DNA of 64,000 nt, taken from Sphaerulina vaccinii. Lineage: Eukaryota; Ascomycota; Dothideomycetes; Mycosphaerellales; Mycosphaerellaceae. Both the position numbers and the translations under genes were made by a program. The stretch covers positions 1,116,001 through 1,180,000 of the forward strand of contig JAKUDP010000023.1 of assembly GCA_022570795.1 (NCBI GenBank), given 5' to 3'. Of the stretch, positions 39,841 through 52,341 are shown one piece after another (within the stretch, counting starts at the first letter, position 1; the number at the start of each line of letters is the position of its first letter). Under the pieces are notes generated by a model that did not search any database, was not told the origin of the DNA, and saw only the letters and a program-made list of their open reading frames with translations.

Positions 39841-42765
39841 CTATGCCATACTAGCGAACCCTCTCTTCTTCCTCCCACTATTCTCCTCCAGCGCAGCAGT
39901 GTCGCCAATCTTATCATAGTCCAAGTAGCCTCCATTGATACTCTCATTCTCCCTCGCTTCTCTCGTCATGATTTCTAGCGCTGCAAGATTGAACCCTATG
40001 ACTCGCTTCTCTTCTTCTTGCCACTCATCATAGGCCTCGTAGATCTCTGTCAGCACGGGCTTAAGCTGCTTACTCGCTACAATCTGGTTCATGTGCGCTT
40101 GTAGCATGAAATGCGATATCGTCCATGCAAGTTCAGGCGCCATGCGTTTCCGTAAGACGATGGCAAGGAATGTGAAGAGTGTTGGGAGAGTTGAGAAGGG
40201 TATCACGAGGAGTGCGTCGTTAAGAGCCGGGCGAGGTACACGTTGTAATGTTTTGAGAACGTGCTGTTCAGCTGAGATGTTTCCATAAGCCATGAAGAGA
40301 GGGTTTCGATCCTGAGGTATAGCGGCCATCCTTGGATTCTTGGCTCGTTGGCGGTTGTGTTCTGTCATTAGTTCCAGATCTGTGATACCGAGCTCGAGGG
40401 CTTCCATGATCTTTTCGCCATGCGTCATGGTAGATATGGTCTGTTTCGACGCTGCTGCGACTTCATCATTTGCGTCCTCGTCTCCTTCGAGGTCGCGATC
40501 CATGTTCTTCGCTAGAGTGGCTTCGTACTGTTCTTCTAGCTCTCGTTCTCGCTCTTCTTCGAGGAAGATGAGATCATCTCCGATAGTCCAGGTACGGATC
40601 GACTTATCGTGGGAAGCAGTGACCACAGTCTCGCCAGTCCGGCTGATGACCATGGCCCAAATTTCGCCATGATGACCTTCGAGCTTCTGGATATGTTCGA
40701 ACTTGTCTCCGTCCCATGACTTGAGCAGTCCATCTTTTCCAGCACTGAAGACTGTGTGCTTCTCGTCCTGCTCTTGAGGGTGCTGAATGAAGCTCACTTG
40801 CATGACACTGTCTTGATGCGCGAAGAACGACTTGTGGCAGTCGCCAAAGTCCAAACCCCAGATCTTCACATTCTTGTCGGCTGAACATGTCGCCACGAGT
40901 TTCGAGTCGCTAGAGATGCTGATGTTGAGAACTGGCAGCTTGTGGCCATACAGTATGTGGTACTGTTTCAGACTGTCGACGAAGAATGTCTTGACCGTGT
41001 TGTCGAGTGTGCTGAGCGCGAGGTATTTCGAGTCGGGCGAAAAGCAGACAGAGAGAACATCGTCATTGACCTTTAGTTGTCGTGTCTGCGTGAGCTTCAG
41101 TCTCTGCGTCGTCCTTCTTGTACCAGGTATCTCTTCGTCTACAATGTCAAATCTCCAGAACTTTCCGCTCTTGTCGGCGGAGCCCGTGACAACTGATCGG
41201 CCGTCAGGGTGTACTGCTAATGTCCAGATCGCGCCATCGTGTGCCTGTATCTTCTCAACGAGCGTGCTCGTGCTGATGTCATACAGCTCAAGGTCTCCAG
41301 ACTTTGTGCCAAGCAGCACCATACGGTCACCAGGCAAGAATGCAGAACATAGAGCGGGGCCACAGTCTAACGTTCTGAGACAGGATTGCGTTCGGAGGTT
41401 CCATACTTTCAACTGTCCTGCCGAAGCACTGGCAAGCATGCGGTCATCAGATGACAACGCCAAAGTGCGAATGTCTGTTCGATGTCCAGGAAGCTCTACA
41501 GCAAGTGGGCGGCTGTAGTCGGGCGCTACTCTGCTCGCCTTGTCTTCTCTCGCGCGGTATGCTACAATGTCGTAGACCTCTAGCTGGTTTGTCGTGGTCG
41601 ATACCAGTAGCTGCAGCTTCTTCGATGTTTTCGTTCCCGATGTGACCCAGTTCGCCGATCGAACCTTTCCACCTTTGCGAACGGTTTCACCCTTGGCGTT
41701 CAGCTCGTTTGTTCGGACGATCACATAGGGCACGAAGACATCTGTCACTGCTGGCTGCTCCATGGGATCATCCTTCTCCGGCATCAGCGTCTCGCCAGAA
41801 GCTGCAGCCTTCTCTCTTCTTCGCTTTCTTTTGCGTAGCATCACACGATGTAGCTCATCGGCGGAGCGTATTCTGAAGAGTTCCACTGCTGACTCAGATC
41901 CATGCACCGAAATGTAGTCTTGCGTTGGGTGAAATGAGACAGCTACTGTCCTGTCCTTGCCTTGCCGTTGGATGATGCCCTGGCTTTGAAGTACATCCTG
42001 CTTCTTGCTCTCTCCCACAGTGTTGCCCAGCTCAGCCAGAGCATTGATGTCCAGACTCCATACTTTCAGTTCGCCATCTATGCCTGCTGTGATGCATCCA
42101 GAGCCTTCGGAACTCATTCCCAAAGCCCAACACTCTCCACTTGTCTGTGCAACATGAGTCTCGATGCAGTACTGTGCCGACAGGTCCCAGATCTTAACGA
42201 GCGCATCTTTCGAGGTGGATAGAAGGTAGCGTTCCTCTCCATCCTGATCGTCTATGCCATCTGAGCCTTTCGGTGTGCGCAGAAATGCTATACCTGTGAT
42301 CTGATCCTTGTGCCCTTTCAGTCTGAACTCGGCGGTCTCTGATATCAAATTCCAGATGATGATGTCCGTGTCTATGCTTCCACTGGCCAGTCGTGACCCG
42401 TTGCGATCAAATTGTAGATGCGTGATCGCACTCCTATGCGCATTGAAGTTGACCACAATTTGGCCAGTCAGAGAGTCCCAAATCCGTATCGATCCATCCT
42501 GGTGTCCGACTGCGAGCAAATCTGGCTGGACTTCGCACTGCGATATGCACGTCACAGCACTTCTGTTCTCTTTGTCATTCCATCTGGACAGTAGTTCGCC
42601 CTTCTTGACATCCCAGCACAGAACTTCCTCATTTGCGCCTACAAAAGCCTTTCCACTGCCAGCATTGCGACTCGAGGTGTTCGATGTCCAGACGGTGTTC
42701 GAAGTTGCAGTGGCGACGGTTCCGAAGACATTTCCAGGCTCGTACCTGCGATATGAACGAACCAT
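39841..42765 (-). CDS. UTP12: UTP12/DIP2, WD40 component of the SSU processome
   Basis: An intronless 974-aa protein beginning MVRSYRRYEPGNVFG, the family start. Two WD40 propellers are visible as repeated units ending in WD-type dipeptides (IRIWDSLTGQIV, VKIWDLSAQYC, LKVWNLRTQSC, GKFWRFDIV, VKIWGLDFGDC, LKSWDGDKFE, IRTWTIGDD). The C-terminal ~200 residues form the Utp12 helical domain (NISAEQHVLKTLQRVPRPAL, EYEAYDEWQEEEKRVIGFN-type ending). Utp12 (yeast Dip2, human WDR3) is part of the UTP-B subcomplex that binds U3 snoRNP and the pre-rRNA 5' region in the nucleolus for 18S rRNA maturation. A longer frame from 42819 exists; the chosen Met matches family length. The promoter is shared with ARPC2. 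Confidence 0.95.
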   Translation of the reverse strand: MVRSYRRYEPGNVFGTVATATSNTVWTSNTSSRNAGSGKAFVGANEEVLCWDVKKGELLSRWNDKENRSAVTCISQCEVQPDLLAVGHQDGSIRIWDSLTGQIVVNFNAHRSAITHLQFDRNGSRLASGSIDTDIIIWNLISETAEFRLKGHKDQITGIAFLRTPKGSDGIDDQDGEERYLLSTSKDALVKIWDLSAQYCIETHVAQTSGECWALGMSSEGSGCITAGIDGELKVWSLDINALAELGNTVGESKKQDVLQSQGIIQRQGKDRTVAVSFHPTQDYISVHGSESAVELFRIRSADELHRVMLRKRKRRREKAAASGETLMPEKDDPMEQPAVTDVFVPYVIVRTNELNAKGETVRKGGKVRSANWVTSGTKTSKKLQLLVSTTTNQLEVYDIVAYRAREDKASRVAPDYSRPLAVELPGHRTDIRTLALSSDDRMLASASAGQLKVWNLRTQSCLRTLDCGPALCSAFLPGDRMVLLGTKSGDLELYDISTSTLVEKIQAHDGAIWTLAVHPDGRSVVTGSADKSGKFWRFDIVDEEIPGTRRTTQRLKLTQTRQLKVNDDVLSVCFSPDSKYLALSTLDNTVKTFFVDSLKQYHILYGHKLPVLNISISSDSKLVATCSADKNVKIWGLDFGDCHKSFFAHQDSVMQVSFIQHPQEQDEKHTVFSAGKDGLLKSWDGDKFEHIQKLEGHHGEIWAMVISRTGETVVTASHDKSIRTWTIGDDLIFLEEERERELEEQYEATLAKNMDRDLEGDEDANDEVAAASKQTISTMTHGEKIMEALELGITDLELMTEHNRQRAKNPRMAAIPQDRNPLFMAYGNISAEQHVLKTLQRVPRPALNDALLVIPFSTLPTLFTFLAIVLRKRMAPELAWTISHFMLQAHMNQIVASKQLKPVLTEIYEAYDEWQEEEKRVIGFNLAALEIMTREARENESINGGYLDYDKIGDTAALEENSGRKKRGFASMA

Positions 42766-43039
42766 AGTGAATTCCTCCCAGTCAGTGTACACCAGGTGCT
42801 GTGTGGTGTGATTATGCACTTAACCTACCTGTGTGAGAGAACAGAGCTCCTGTCGCGTCTCGAGATCTTTTTCTTGATACGGGATCGGAAATAGCAGCCT
42901 CTAGCGCCGAGCAGGGTCAAAGAAGGCGGGACAGAGAGCCATCTTGGCGCAGTTACGACAGCTCTGTACCATTCCATTGCCTACTACTACTACTACTACT
43001 GCTCAGTCTATACCACACGACACTTCTCCCACCACCGCA
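42766..43039. promoter_or_regulatory. Bidirectional promoter UTP12 / ARPC2
   Basis: 274 bp between divergent ATGs, containing an (ACT)7 run at about 42981-43001 and CA-rich leader sequence before ARPC2. No defined operator. Confidence 0.6.
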
Positions 43040-44095
43040 ATGCTGCTCCTCGACTACCAGAATGTGCTCATTGAGTCCCTCCTCAAAGATCGATTCAACC
43101 CAGAGTGTGTATACTCCAACTCACATCTCTTACATCCACTAACAGGCATCCAGAAACGCACCCGCATCAATCGACCAAGTAGTCTCTGACTTCGACAATG
43201 TCACCTTCCACATCTCGACTCCCAACACGAAGACGCAAATACTCATCTCGATCGCTGTAAAGTGCTATCCTGAACTCGTCAAATACGGCGCCGAAGCTGT
43301 CCTCCAACGCGAATATGGCCCATATATTGTACAGCCTGAGCAAGGCTACGACTTCAGCGTACAAGTGGACCTTGAGAACCTACCAGCCGAGCAGGAAGAA
43401 AAGGATGACCTGATCCGAAGAGTCAGCTTACTGAAGCGTAATGCTATGGCTGCGCCTTTCGAGCAGGCGTTTGACGAATATGCTAAGCTGGCTGAGGAGG
43501 CTAGCCACTATACTAGTGAGAGTGCGCCACAGGGCGTGAAAGAGGGTGGAGAGTTGAGAGCTATACACTATCGTGATCAGGAAGCCATCTACATCAAGGC
43601 TAGCCATGATCGTGTGACGGTCATCTTCAGCACTGTGTTCTCGGACGAGACGGACAGGATATACGGCAAGGTGTTCTTGCAGGAGTTTGTTGATGCAAGA
43701 AGGAGAGCTATTCAGAATGCGCCGCAAGTGTTGTTCAGGAACGATCCGCCTCTCGAACTGCAAGGCGTGTCAGGGCTGGCGAGTGGGAAGGACAAGGTCG
43801 GATATATCACATTTGGTAAGTGGAAAGTATTGTGTGGAAAGTGACCATGCTGACTTCCGAAACAGTGCTGTTCCCGCGACACCTTACACAACAACGGCGA
43901 TACGAAGTCATCTCGCACATCCAGACCTTCCGCGACTACTTCCACTACCACATCAAGGCCAGCAAAGCATACATTCACAGCCGTATGCGAAGACGAACGG
44001 CCGACTTCTTGCAAGTGCTTCGCAGAGCACGACCGGATACAGAGGAGAAGGAGAGAAAGACTGCATCAGGCAGGACGTTCAAGGTACAGGCTTGA
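43040..44095 (+). CDS. ARPC2: Arp2/3 complex subunit 2 (p34, ARPC2)
   Basis: Exons are 43040-43108, 43146-43815 and 43866-44095, giving 322 aa. Family landmarks: MLLLDYQNVLIESLLKDRF at the start, SIDQVVSDFDNVTFHISTP, AIYIKASHDRVTVIFSTVF in the middle, and VLFPRHLTQQRRYEVISHIQ with DYFHYHIKASKAYIHSRMR at the C-terminus. ARPC2 with ARPC4 forms the core of the seven-subunit Arp2/3 complex that nucleates branched actin at endocytic sites in fungi. Intron 2 is normal (50 bp, GTAAGT). Intron 1 is only 37 bp (GTATAC...CTAACAG), at or below the usual fungal minimum. It is needed to keep phase and restore the conserved N-terminus. Confidence 0.93.
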
Positions 44096-44343
44096 AATGG
44101 GTTATGGTAGATGCCACTAGATGAGGCGCGAGGCGATCAGCGTGTTAAGCTGGCCATGAAAAGCTCGTAAGTAGTTACGCGCTAGCACGCGTGAAATGAA
44201 GCACAGTAAGTTGCAAATCGTTTCTCAAGTGAAGCTCGGCAATTCCGATCCGCGAACGGCTCGTGCTCCTGCCTCTCGAGGACAGCTCACATTCTTCCAG
44301 CTTTGACAACAACCATCACAACTTCGCAAACCTTCTCGAGAAG

Positions 44344-46203
44344 ATGCCGTGGCCCACAAGGCTAATTTGGGGTACGCGCGAGACGCCGCCGCCATTGCCT
44401 GATGGCATCGTGGCCTGCTCATGCTCGCGCTGTGTGCGCTTCGAACGTGTGCTGGAAGATTCGAGTTCTCTGGCATTTGACACCGTACTTGACCGTAATG
44501 AAAACTGGTCTGGACTTCATGGTGCTCGACTGCTAGTGGAGAAGGCCTGGCGCGACAGTCAAGAAGTCTCTTGCCAGAAAGCAGAATCTGAACCTGAGCC
44601 AGAAAGCTCGCCACCATCTCCTCACCAGGACGGCACTCGGACCACTTATGAAGAAGACGAACTCACGGAGGAGCAATATTGCCCTAGCTGCGGTCTTCTA
44701 GGTCGCCACTATGTCTGGTGTCACGCCTTCCCAGGAACCTCAGAAGACACCGTACACTTTGCAAGCACCGCGGAGGATGACATAGTGGAGCCGGAAACGA
44801 TATTGCAAAAGTCCAAGCCGTACAAAGGAACGCAAGCCAAGACGAGCACACAAGCGGTAAGCTGCTTCCCACCAATTCACATGGAGCTTGTTCACTGACA
44901 ATCCTTGAACCACCGATCCGGTTTTCTCTGGTCTATATGTCGGATCTCCGGAGGAGGATAGCTCAACCAGGGAGCTTGACTACAGCTCAGCAGTACATGC
45001 TTGTGACATGTCCGATGCAGATCAGGCAGCATCATTCATGTCGCACTCCACTTCTTCGGATGGCCACTACACATGGCAAAGCCCGCAGGACTTCCAGCCG
45101 CGGTCACCGGGCCCTACTAATCAAGCGTTCCTGATGTCCAATCTGTGCGCACGAGATTCCGCCATATGGTATTCAGACAGGCCAGCAGACGCATTAGATG
45201 GTGTGCCACTTCAACCTCCAGATATTCGACTAACGTTAGCTACTAGTAGATATAAAAGAACCCCGGACAGTGAAGTAATAGACTCTAGTTGTATAGGCTA
45301 TACTCTATTATTATTACCTATAGCTAAACTTAACAAGATGCATCCAAGTGCTTTAACCTTCGATTAGTCCTCTAGCGCATCCGAGCTATTAATTGTATAA
45401 GCTTCCCTATTCACTCTGCCCCTCGACTTCTCGGCAATTATAGAGTTAAGTAGCATGCACTAGGACGGTAGTAATAATATAAGTATTTTATCTATATAGC
45501 AAAGTAAGAGTAAAAGGCTAGAAGAGACTACTACTCTATATATAGCTAAGGACTAGAATAATTATACTATGTAGGCTAGTAAGCGTTAAGCTCTAGAGCT
45601 GCCTAATAATACGCAACTTGAGATAGTACCCTCTATATATAAAGCTTTATAAAGAAGTATTTATTAGATATATTAGTATACTATTTCGTACGACTACGAT
45701 GCCCCTAGGGATACTTCGCTAGTTATAAAGGTTAATTATACTAAATCTAGCTCGATAGCTCTACTACTATAATAGTACGAATACTCTATACTAATCTCAA
45801 TACCTCTACTACTATATAATAAGGCTGCTACTAGTACTAGAGTTAGCAAACTCTACTTGCCTAGTTATTATACTTAGCTATTAAACTAGGATATCTATAG
45901 TAAGCAAAGTAGTACTAAAATTACTACTACTATGCTATCTATATTATATTATTCTAAGTTACTAGGGATTAGTAATATAGATAGTAGCGCAACATCTAGT
46001 TCAGAACCTATATAATATAGTATATAGGCGATGCGAAGGTACTTATCTTCTACTAGACTATAATATATAATAGATATAGCTACTATCGAGGATATATAGG
46101 AGATTACTACTACTCTAGCAGGTTTTTACTTATTGTCTCTTACTTTCTTTACCTTTTTATCCTTTAGTATTAGTCGATTTAATACGCTCGGCAGCTATCG
46201 ATA
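44344..46203 (+). pseudogene. Cys-rich protein gene with 3' half destroyed by RIP
   Basis: Exon 1 44344-44856 starts MPWPTRLIWGTRETPPPLP and carries CSCSRC and YCPSCGLLGRHYVWCH, possible zinc ligands. A 97-bp intron (GTAAGC, branch CTGAC) leads to exon 2 at 44954 in the same phase. Up to about 45235 the sequence has normal composition (DMSDADQAASFMSH, WQSPQDFQPRS). From there CpA and TpG vanish and TAG/TAA accumulate. The first stop in frame is at 45365, after SALTFD. The same frame can be followed to about 46203 with only TAG/TAA breaks and Ser/Thr/Ile/Leu-rich peptides between them, as expected if a longer coding region was hit by RIP. Function unknown; no similarity recognised. Whether the distal part was really coding is inference. 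Confidence 0.5.
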
Positions 46204-47301
46204 CTAAATTAAATATTAGTAGTAGTAATATCTACAAATAGCTCTCTATATATATTTTCGAGGAGAATAACCCGATAACTAATAAAATATTTAATAAAGT
46301 ACTCTATACTATCTGCGTTAGCCTATATAAGTTCGGTATTAGTATATTTTGTTTAGCTTGCTTCTTAGCGAGCCTAGGTTAGAGTAATTGATCTATTATA
46401 TATCCTACTATATACCGATATAGATAGTTGTAGTTATTAAGCGATAGTAGTATATAGAATGCACTAGGTAGCTCGGAGGCGTCTAGAATAATACTTTTAT
46501 CTACTTTGTTCGGCAGAGCGCTTATAACTACTAAGAGCTTATTAAGTAGCAAGCGCAAGTTCTCTAATAATAATAATATACTTAATAACAATCTCGGGAG
46601 AGACAAACGTCCTCTAGTAGAGAATACCTAGAAGGATCTTTCGAGTAAGGATAGTAGTATTATATTATATATAAAGAATAGGTATAAGAGGAAGCACCTA
46701 TTTATCTCTAGAATAGTATAAGTACTATCTCTAGATTAATACTATATTCTTTTATTAAATTACTAATTAGTAAGTACTTAAGGAGCAATTATAAATTTAT
46801 TATATACTCTTAGTACTAGTCGCACTTCCTAGATAGTAGTGCCTATAATACCTATAAAGGCCTAATTAATAGGTAGGATCTAGCTATAGCTCGCTTAGTA
46901 TAGTAATATTCTATCGATCTATATAAGAAGGTATATATTCTATTATATAAGAGTAAAGACTCTATTATGCCTCTACTCTACGCTTATGCTATACTTAGCT
47001 AGCGATATTTATATATATATAAGTAGTATCTAAGCCTTAATAAATTATAATAGTAGCAATATCTATTTATACTATTATATCCGAATTATAATAATATACT
47101 ACGACTTAGTAGGTCGAGCTATCTACCTAGAGGAAATTTGCTAATATACCTAAGTAATAGGTCCAAAAAGGCTAAAAGTTACCTTAGTTGAATAAGATCT
47201 AATAAGGGCGTTTCCTAAATAGTCTACCTAGGTAATATAAGATATCGCTCTTATAAATACTTTTTAGGCTAAGAATAATTAACTTCGGATAAAGTAGGAG
47301 T
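46204..47301. other. AT-rich RIP-mutated DNA, source not identified
   Basis: Continuous TpA-rich sequence up to the Copia-1 LTR. A minus-strand frame around 46640-46379 is open for more than 80 codons (FSTRGRLSLPRLLL...) and could be a gene remnant, but no family is recognisable and no LTR or terminal repeat was found. Confidence 0.4.
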
Positions 47302-47547
47302 TATTAGAAAGTATAGTCTAGTTGGACTATCTAAGAGACAGCCTCTAGAGATTAGAATATATAATATAGGTTATATAATAATAGGTTATATAACTTATCT
47401 AATATTCTATATCTTAGAAGGAGATGCAACCTATAACTAACTAATATAATTAATATAGTTAGTTCCTATCTAACGCTTCTACTTCTATCGCGTATTAAGA
47501 CCCTTCCTATATATTATAAGTATATATATTATTATCCTATTTCAATA
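47302..47547 (+). repeat. Copia-1 copy 2, 5' LTR
   Basis: 246 bp, TATTAGAAAG...TTTCAATA, followed by the primer-binding site GGTTATAAGCC at 47548. Confidence 0.85.
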
Positions 47548-50500
47548 GGTTATAAGCCTAGGTTTGTAGAGGAAGTATTAGATAGTAATAGTTAGCCTTT
47601 TCTAATAGTAGAATACAAACCTATAATAAAAGAAGCAAAGGGAGACCTAAGGTATACCTATCTATACTACTAAGAAGACTTAGAAGAACTCGGCATATTC
47701 TAGAAGTTCCTAAGGGTAGATAAAATAGAAAAGAACCTAGTAAGGTATACCTAAGAGAGTAGAGCTTAAAAGGTATAAAAAGGAAAGAGTAAGCTAGAAG
47801 CTAAAGTACTATTTTATATAAATAAGACTTAACCTCTATACTAGAGTACTACTAATACCTTAGAAAGGTATATCCCTCTAAGAAGAGACTATTTAAGTCT
47901 ATCTATAAGTATAGATAAGTAGGAAGTATAGGAAACTATACTAAGCTTATATAAGAGAGAAGGAAGAGAGTCTTAGACTAAGAAAGCAGCTATCTAGAAA
48001 CTACTACTAAAATTATTTAAAAGAGTATTAATTTTCTAGAGTTTAGTTTTAATATTTTAGGTAAAATAGATTAAGAGTAAGGAAATAGTTTTAGTAGGAG
48101 AAGAGCTATACTAACTCTAATAAAAGAGAACTAGAGAATATAGTTTAGTCTAGTCTAAGACTACCTTAAAGGCTAAGATATCTTCTAGATTATATTAGGT
48201 AATAGAATAGTAGATATACTAGATATACCTAGCTTAATAGCCTCTTTAAGCAATACTACCTCCTAGTACTAGAGTATAAGAGAATCTATCTATAGCCTAG
48301 ATTAGAGGAAGGCAAATATAAAAGCTAGATATAAAATTATAGTCTACCTATTATAGGATAACTAGAATAAAGTACTAGAAGAAAGAATAGCTACTAAGAT
48401 CTAGAAGAAGATTAAGGCAAAGTATAGTAAGGTATATATAGTATATATAATAGTAATTATATAGAAGTTTATTAACTTTAATATAATAGAGAAGTAGATA
48501 ATTAGGAAGGTATAGGTATATCTTAGGAACCTAGTAAGAAGAATTATAGAGGTTAACCTAATAGAATTATACTATAAGGAACTAGAAAGGAGGCTTAAGT
48601 ATCTTCTCTTAGCCTTACCTAAAGTATACTAAAGTACTAAGGATACTATACTAGCCTAGCTAAGCCTATTATATAAAGACTCGCTCTAGTTACTTAAATT
48701 ATATAAGTCTAGACTAAGTATAGGCTAAGAGATAGCTATATTTACTAAGAGAGGCGCCTAGAGACTACTAGCCTATTTCCTCTATAGAGGACTATATATC
48801 TAGAATAATTGCCCTAGACTTAAGAGAGCAAAGAGAGCTACTAAGACTATAGTACCGAAGATAGGATACTAAGTTAAGAAAAGATACTCTCTATTAAAAT
48901 AAAGGAGGGGATCTTTACTAGGGAAAAATAAACTTAAAGAAATAGTAAAGTAACTTAAACTTAAAGTATAATCCCTTAAGAAGAAATCCAACTTAAGTAA
49001 GAAATACCTAAAAAGGGCCTTTATAGTATAAGAAAATATAAGGTTACTAACTACCTTAGAAGCATCTTAGATCCTATTAGAGGATAAGGATATAAATAAG
49101 GTAGCCTACTTAACTATAGATATAAAAAGCAAGTATAGGCTATTAGAATAGCTACTTAACTCTTATACTTCTACCTATATAACTAACTAAGAATTACTCT
49201 TTAGGGAACTAAAACCTCTTTAGACTAGGAAGTAGATTAAGGTCGGTAGTAGCTACTTAATAGCTATATATATTAGGAAAGTAGTAATAGAGTAAAGAAA
49301 GGGGAAATAGATTATACTAAAAGATATCCTATTTATACCTAGTTTTAGAGTTAATCTTGTTTTATAGAGTTAGTTTAGTAAGTAGTTTGGTATTTAACTA
49401 CTAAAATTTATACTTGTTTTAGCCTCTAGGAAAGTAGTTATCTAGATAAGAATATTAGAAGGAGTCCTATTTATTAAAGAGATTAATAAGAGTCTAGCTA
49501 AGTCTATTAGGCCCTAGAGGCTCGACCGAAATTAAGTATACTTCTTATAGGAATTAATAGATAAAGTATATACTTTCTATATATTAGAGGGTACCTAGGA
49601 TTAGTAGGAGCTCTAGTATCGAAGGCTTATATATTTTAGGGAGAAGGTAGTAAAGAACCTTTACTAGGTCTTAGATTTAAAGAGCCTAATACTAATTCTA
49701 AAGGAGTATAGGGTATATAAGGTCTATATAATAGTAAAGATAAAGTAGTATAAAGGGAAAGAGATATAGTAGAAGCCCTAAAGGCTAGCTTTTATATCTA
49801 TTAATATCTATAGACTCCTACCTATCTTAAGATTAGAATTTAAGTAGTAGCTTGAAATTATTAATAACTTCTTAAGAAAGAAGTAGGCCTTCCTACTAAA
49901 GTTAAGAATAGATATACTACCTACCCTCTACTAATAGAAAAAGAAGGTAGAGCTTTAATCTAGAAATTTTCTCTAAGTAGTAAGAAGTAATAGAGCTAGG
50001 GAGCTTCTTACTATACTAAAGTAGTAGAAGAGAGAGAAGAAGGAGATTTAGAGTTAAATATTCCTAGGCTTAACTAATCTAGTAGTATACTAGTTAGGAA
50101 ACTAGTTAGGAAACTAAAGAAGTAGAAGGAGTTCTAAAGTCTATTAGGCTCTAGGGGCCCGACTAAATATTAACTACTATTTATATAGCTTAGACCTCTA
50201 CTAAAAGATAAAGAGGAGTACTAGAGGATAGAAGATCTAGAAGAAGAAAACTCTAGGAGTATATAGCTTTAGAAGGAGAAAATTAGAGTAGAGTAGCTAA
50301 CTAATTAGCTAACTAAAGTTTATTAAGGAACTAGTAGAAATATATATATTAGAAAATATCTAGATATTATATAAGATCTACTAGAAGTAAAGGTATAATT
50401 CTAGAAGAGAAGGAGATCTATCTTAGATAAAGGGGAAGGACCTAAACCTAAGGCCTATAGTATAGTTATAAGGCAGGTCCTCTAAAAGAGGTAGAGAGAT

Positions 50501-52341
50501 AAAGAAAAGAATATACCTAACCTAAAGTATTATAAGGTATTCCTTAGCCTAATTAAAAAAGAAAAGGATTATATCTAGGAAACTTTAGTAGAGATTAAGA
50601 AGGTTATATTTATAGTACGTGGACCTAATATTGCTTTAAAGTAAAGGGCCCCTATTCCAAATTCCTATAAAGAGGTAATATAGAATTCTAAATAGGGCTA
50701 TATATAGAAAGAAGTAATCTAGAGAGAACTAGTAGCTTTAGATAGCAACTATACCTAGGAGCTAGTTATACTACTAAAAGGTATAAACTTTATAATATCT
50801 AGGTAGGTCTTTAATATAAAAAGATTAATTAGTAGAGCTATTAAAAAGTTTAAAGCAAGACTAGTTACTAGAGGGTTCTTCTAGAAGTTTAGAGTAGACT
50901 TTAAAGATACTTTTATACTAACTATAAGGTATAATACTCTAAAGGTATTTATAGTAGTTATTTACAAAAAGAACTTAGAGATATACTAAGTAGATATAAA
51001 TAATATATTTATAAAGAGCTCTCTAAAAGAAGATATCTATATAATCCTACCTCTAGGAGTAGAGGTCCTACTAAACTAGGTCCTAAAGATCCTAAGGAGT
51101 CTCTATAGACTTAAGTAAGTAGTAAGAAACTAGAATAAACTCTATGTCTTAAAGCTAGAATAGATAGGATTCGATTAATTAGAGATTAACCTATACCTAC
51201 TTATCTATAGAGAAAGAAGGATTATAGTCCTAAGCTATATAGATAATATACCTATTATAGTACTAGAGCTAAAGAATATTCTCTAGTTTAAGAAATAGCT
51301 TAGTAAGATCTTTAAGATTAAGGATCTAAAGAAGCTAGAAAAGATTCTTAGAATAAAAATAATAAAGGATAGGGTTATAGGAACTCTAAAGCTTAATTAA
51401 GAATACTATATCTAAAAGAACCTTATAAAGCTAAATATAACTAAGGAAAATACCTATCTAACTCTCTTACTAATAGATAGTTATAAAAGCCTTACTAAGG
51501 CAATTCTATCTAATAAAAGATATACTAAATAAGAGTACTAAAGCTAGATAGGTATATAGATATAGCTAATAGTTATAATAAGACTAGATATTACTTTTAT
51601 TCTTAGTAGACTAAGCTTATATATAGCTAACCTAATAAGGGAATATATAAATACTTTAAAGAAACTAGTAAGATACCTTAGGTCGTCCCTAGACCTAGGA
51701 CTTATATTTAGAAGAGGTAGTAGAAGCTTTATTAGATATTTAGACTCTAACTATATAATAGATAAGATAGATAGAGTCTTAATCCTAGGATCTATTTTCT
51801 TCCTCTATAGAGTACTAGTATCTTAGATAAGTAAGAAGTAGAAGTCTATAGTAATATTAACTATAGAGGCTAAGTATATAGCTCTAAATATATATACTAA
51901 GCAATCTCAATTTCTAGTAGCACTTCTAAGAGAAATGGACTATATAGAATTAGTAGGAGAATATTCTTTTTAACTACTTATTAAATCGAACTCTAATATA
52001 GTAAATAAACTTAGACCTATTTAGATTATAGAGGATAACTAAGCATCTCTAACTCTAGTTAAGGATGCCTATACCTATAAGAGATTAAAATATATTAATA
52101 TAGCTTATAATAATATTAGAAGACTCTAGTAGCAAAGGAAGATAGTAGTAATATATATTCTAATAAAAGAGATAGTTATAGATAGGTTAACTAAGCCGAA
52201 GAATAGTCCCTAATTCTAGGAGTTTATAAGACAACTCTAGCTTATATAAATAGCTCTTCTATACTTAATAAGTTATCGAGATTTGGAATAGAATATAAGT
52301 ACTAGAATGCAGGGTAGAAAAATAACTAGCCTAAGTAGGAG

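Noticed and set aside
46379..46640. Minus-strand frame of over 80 codons in RIPed DNA
   Set aside because: Leu/Ile-rich composition is expected from AT-rich sequence; no ATG and no recognisable family, so noted only as a possible remnant.
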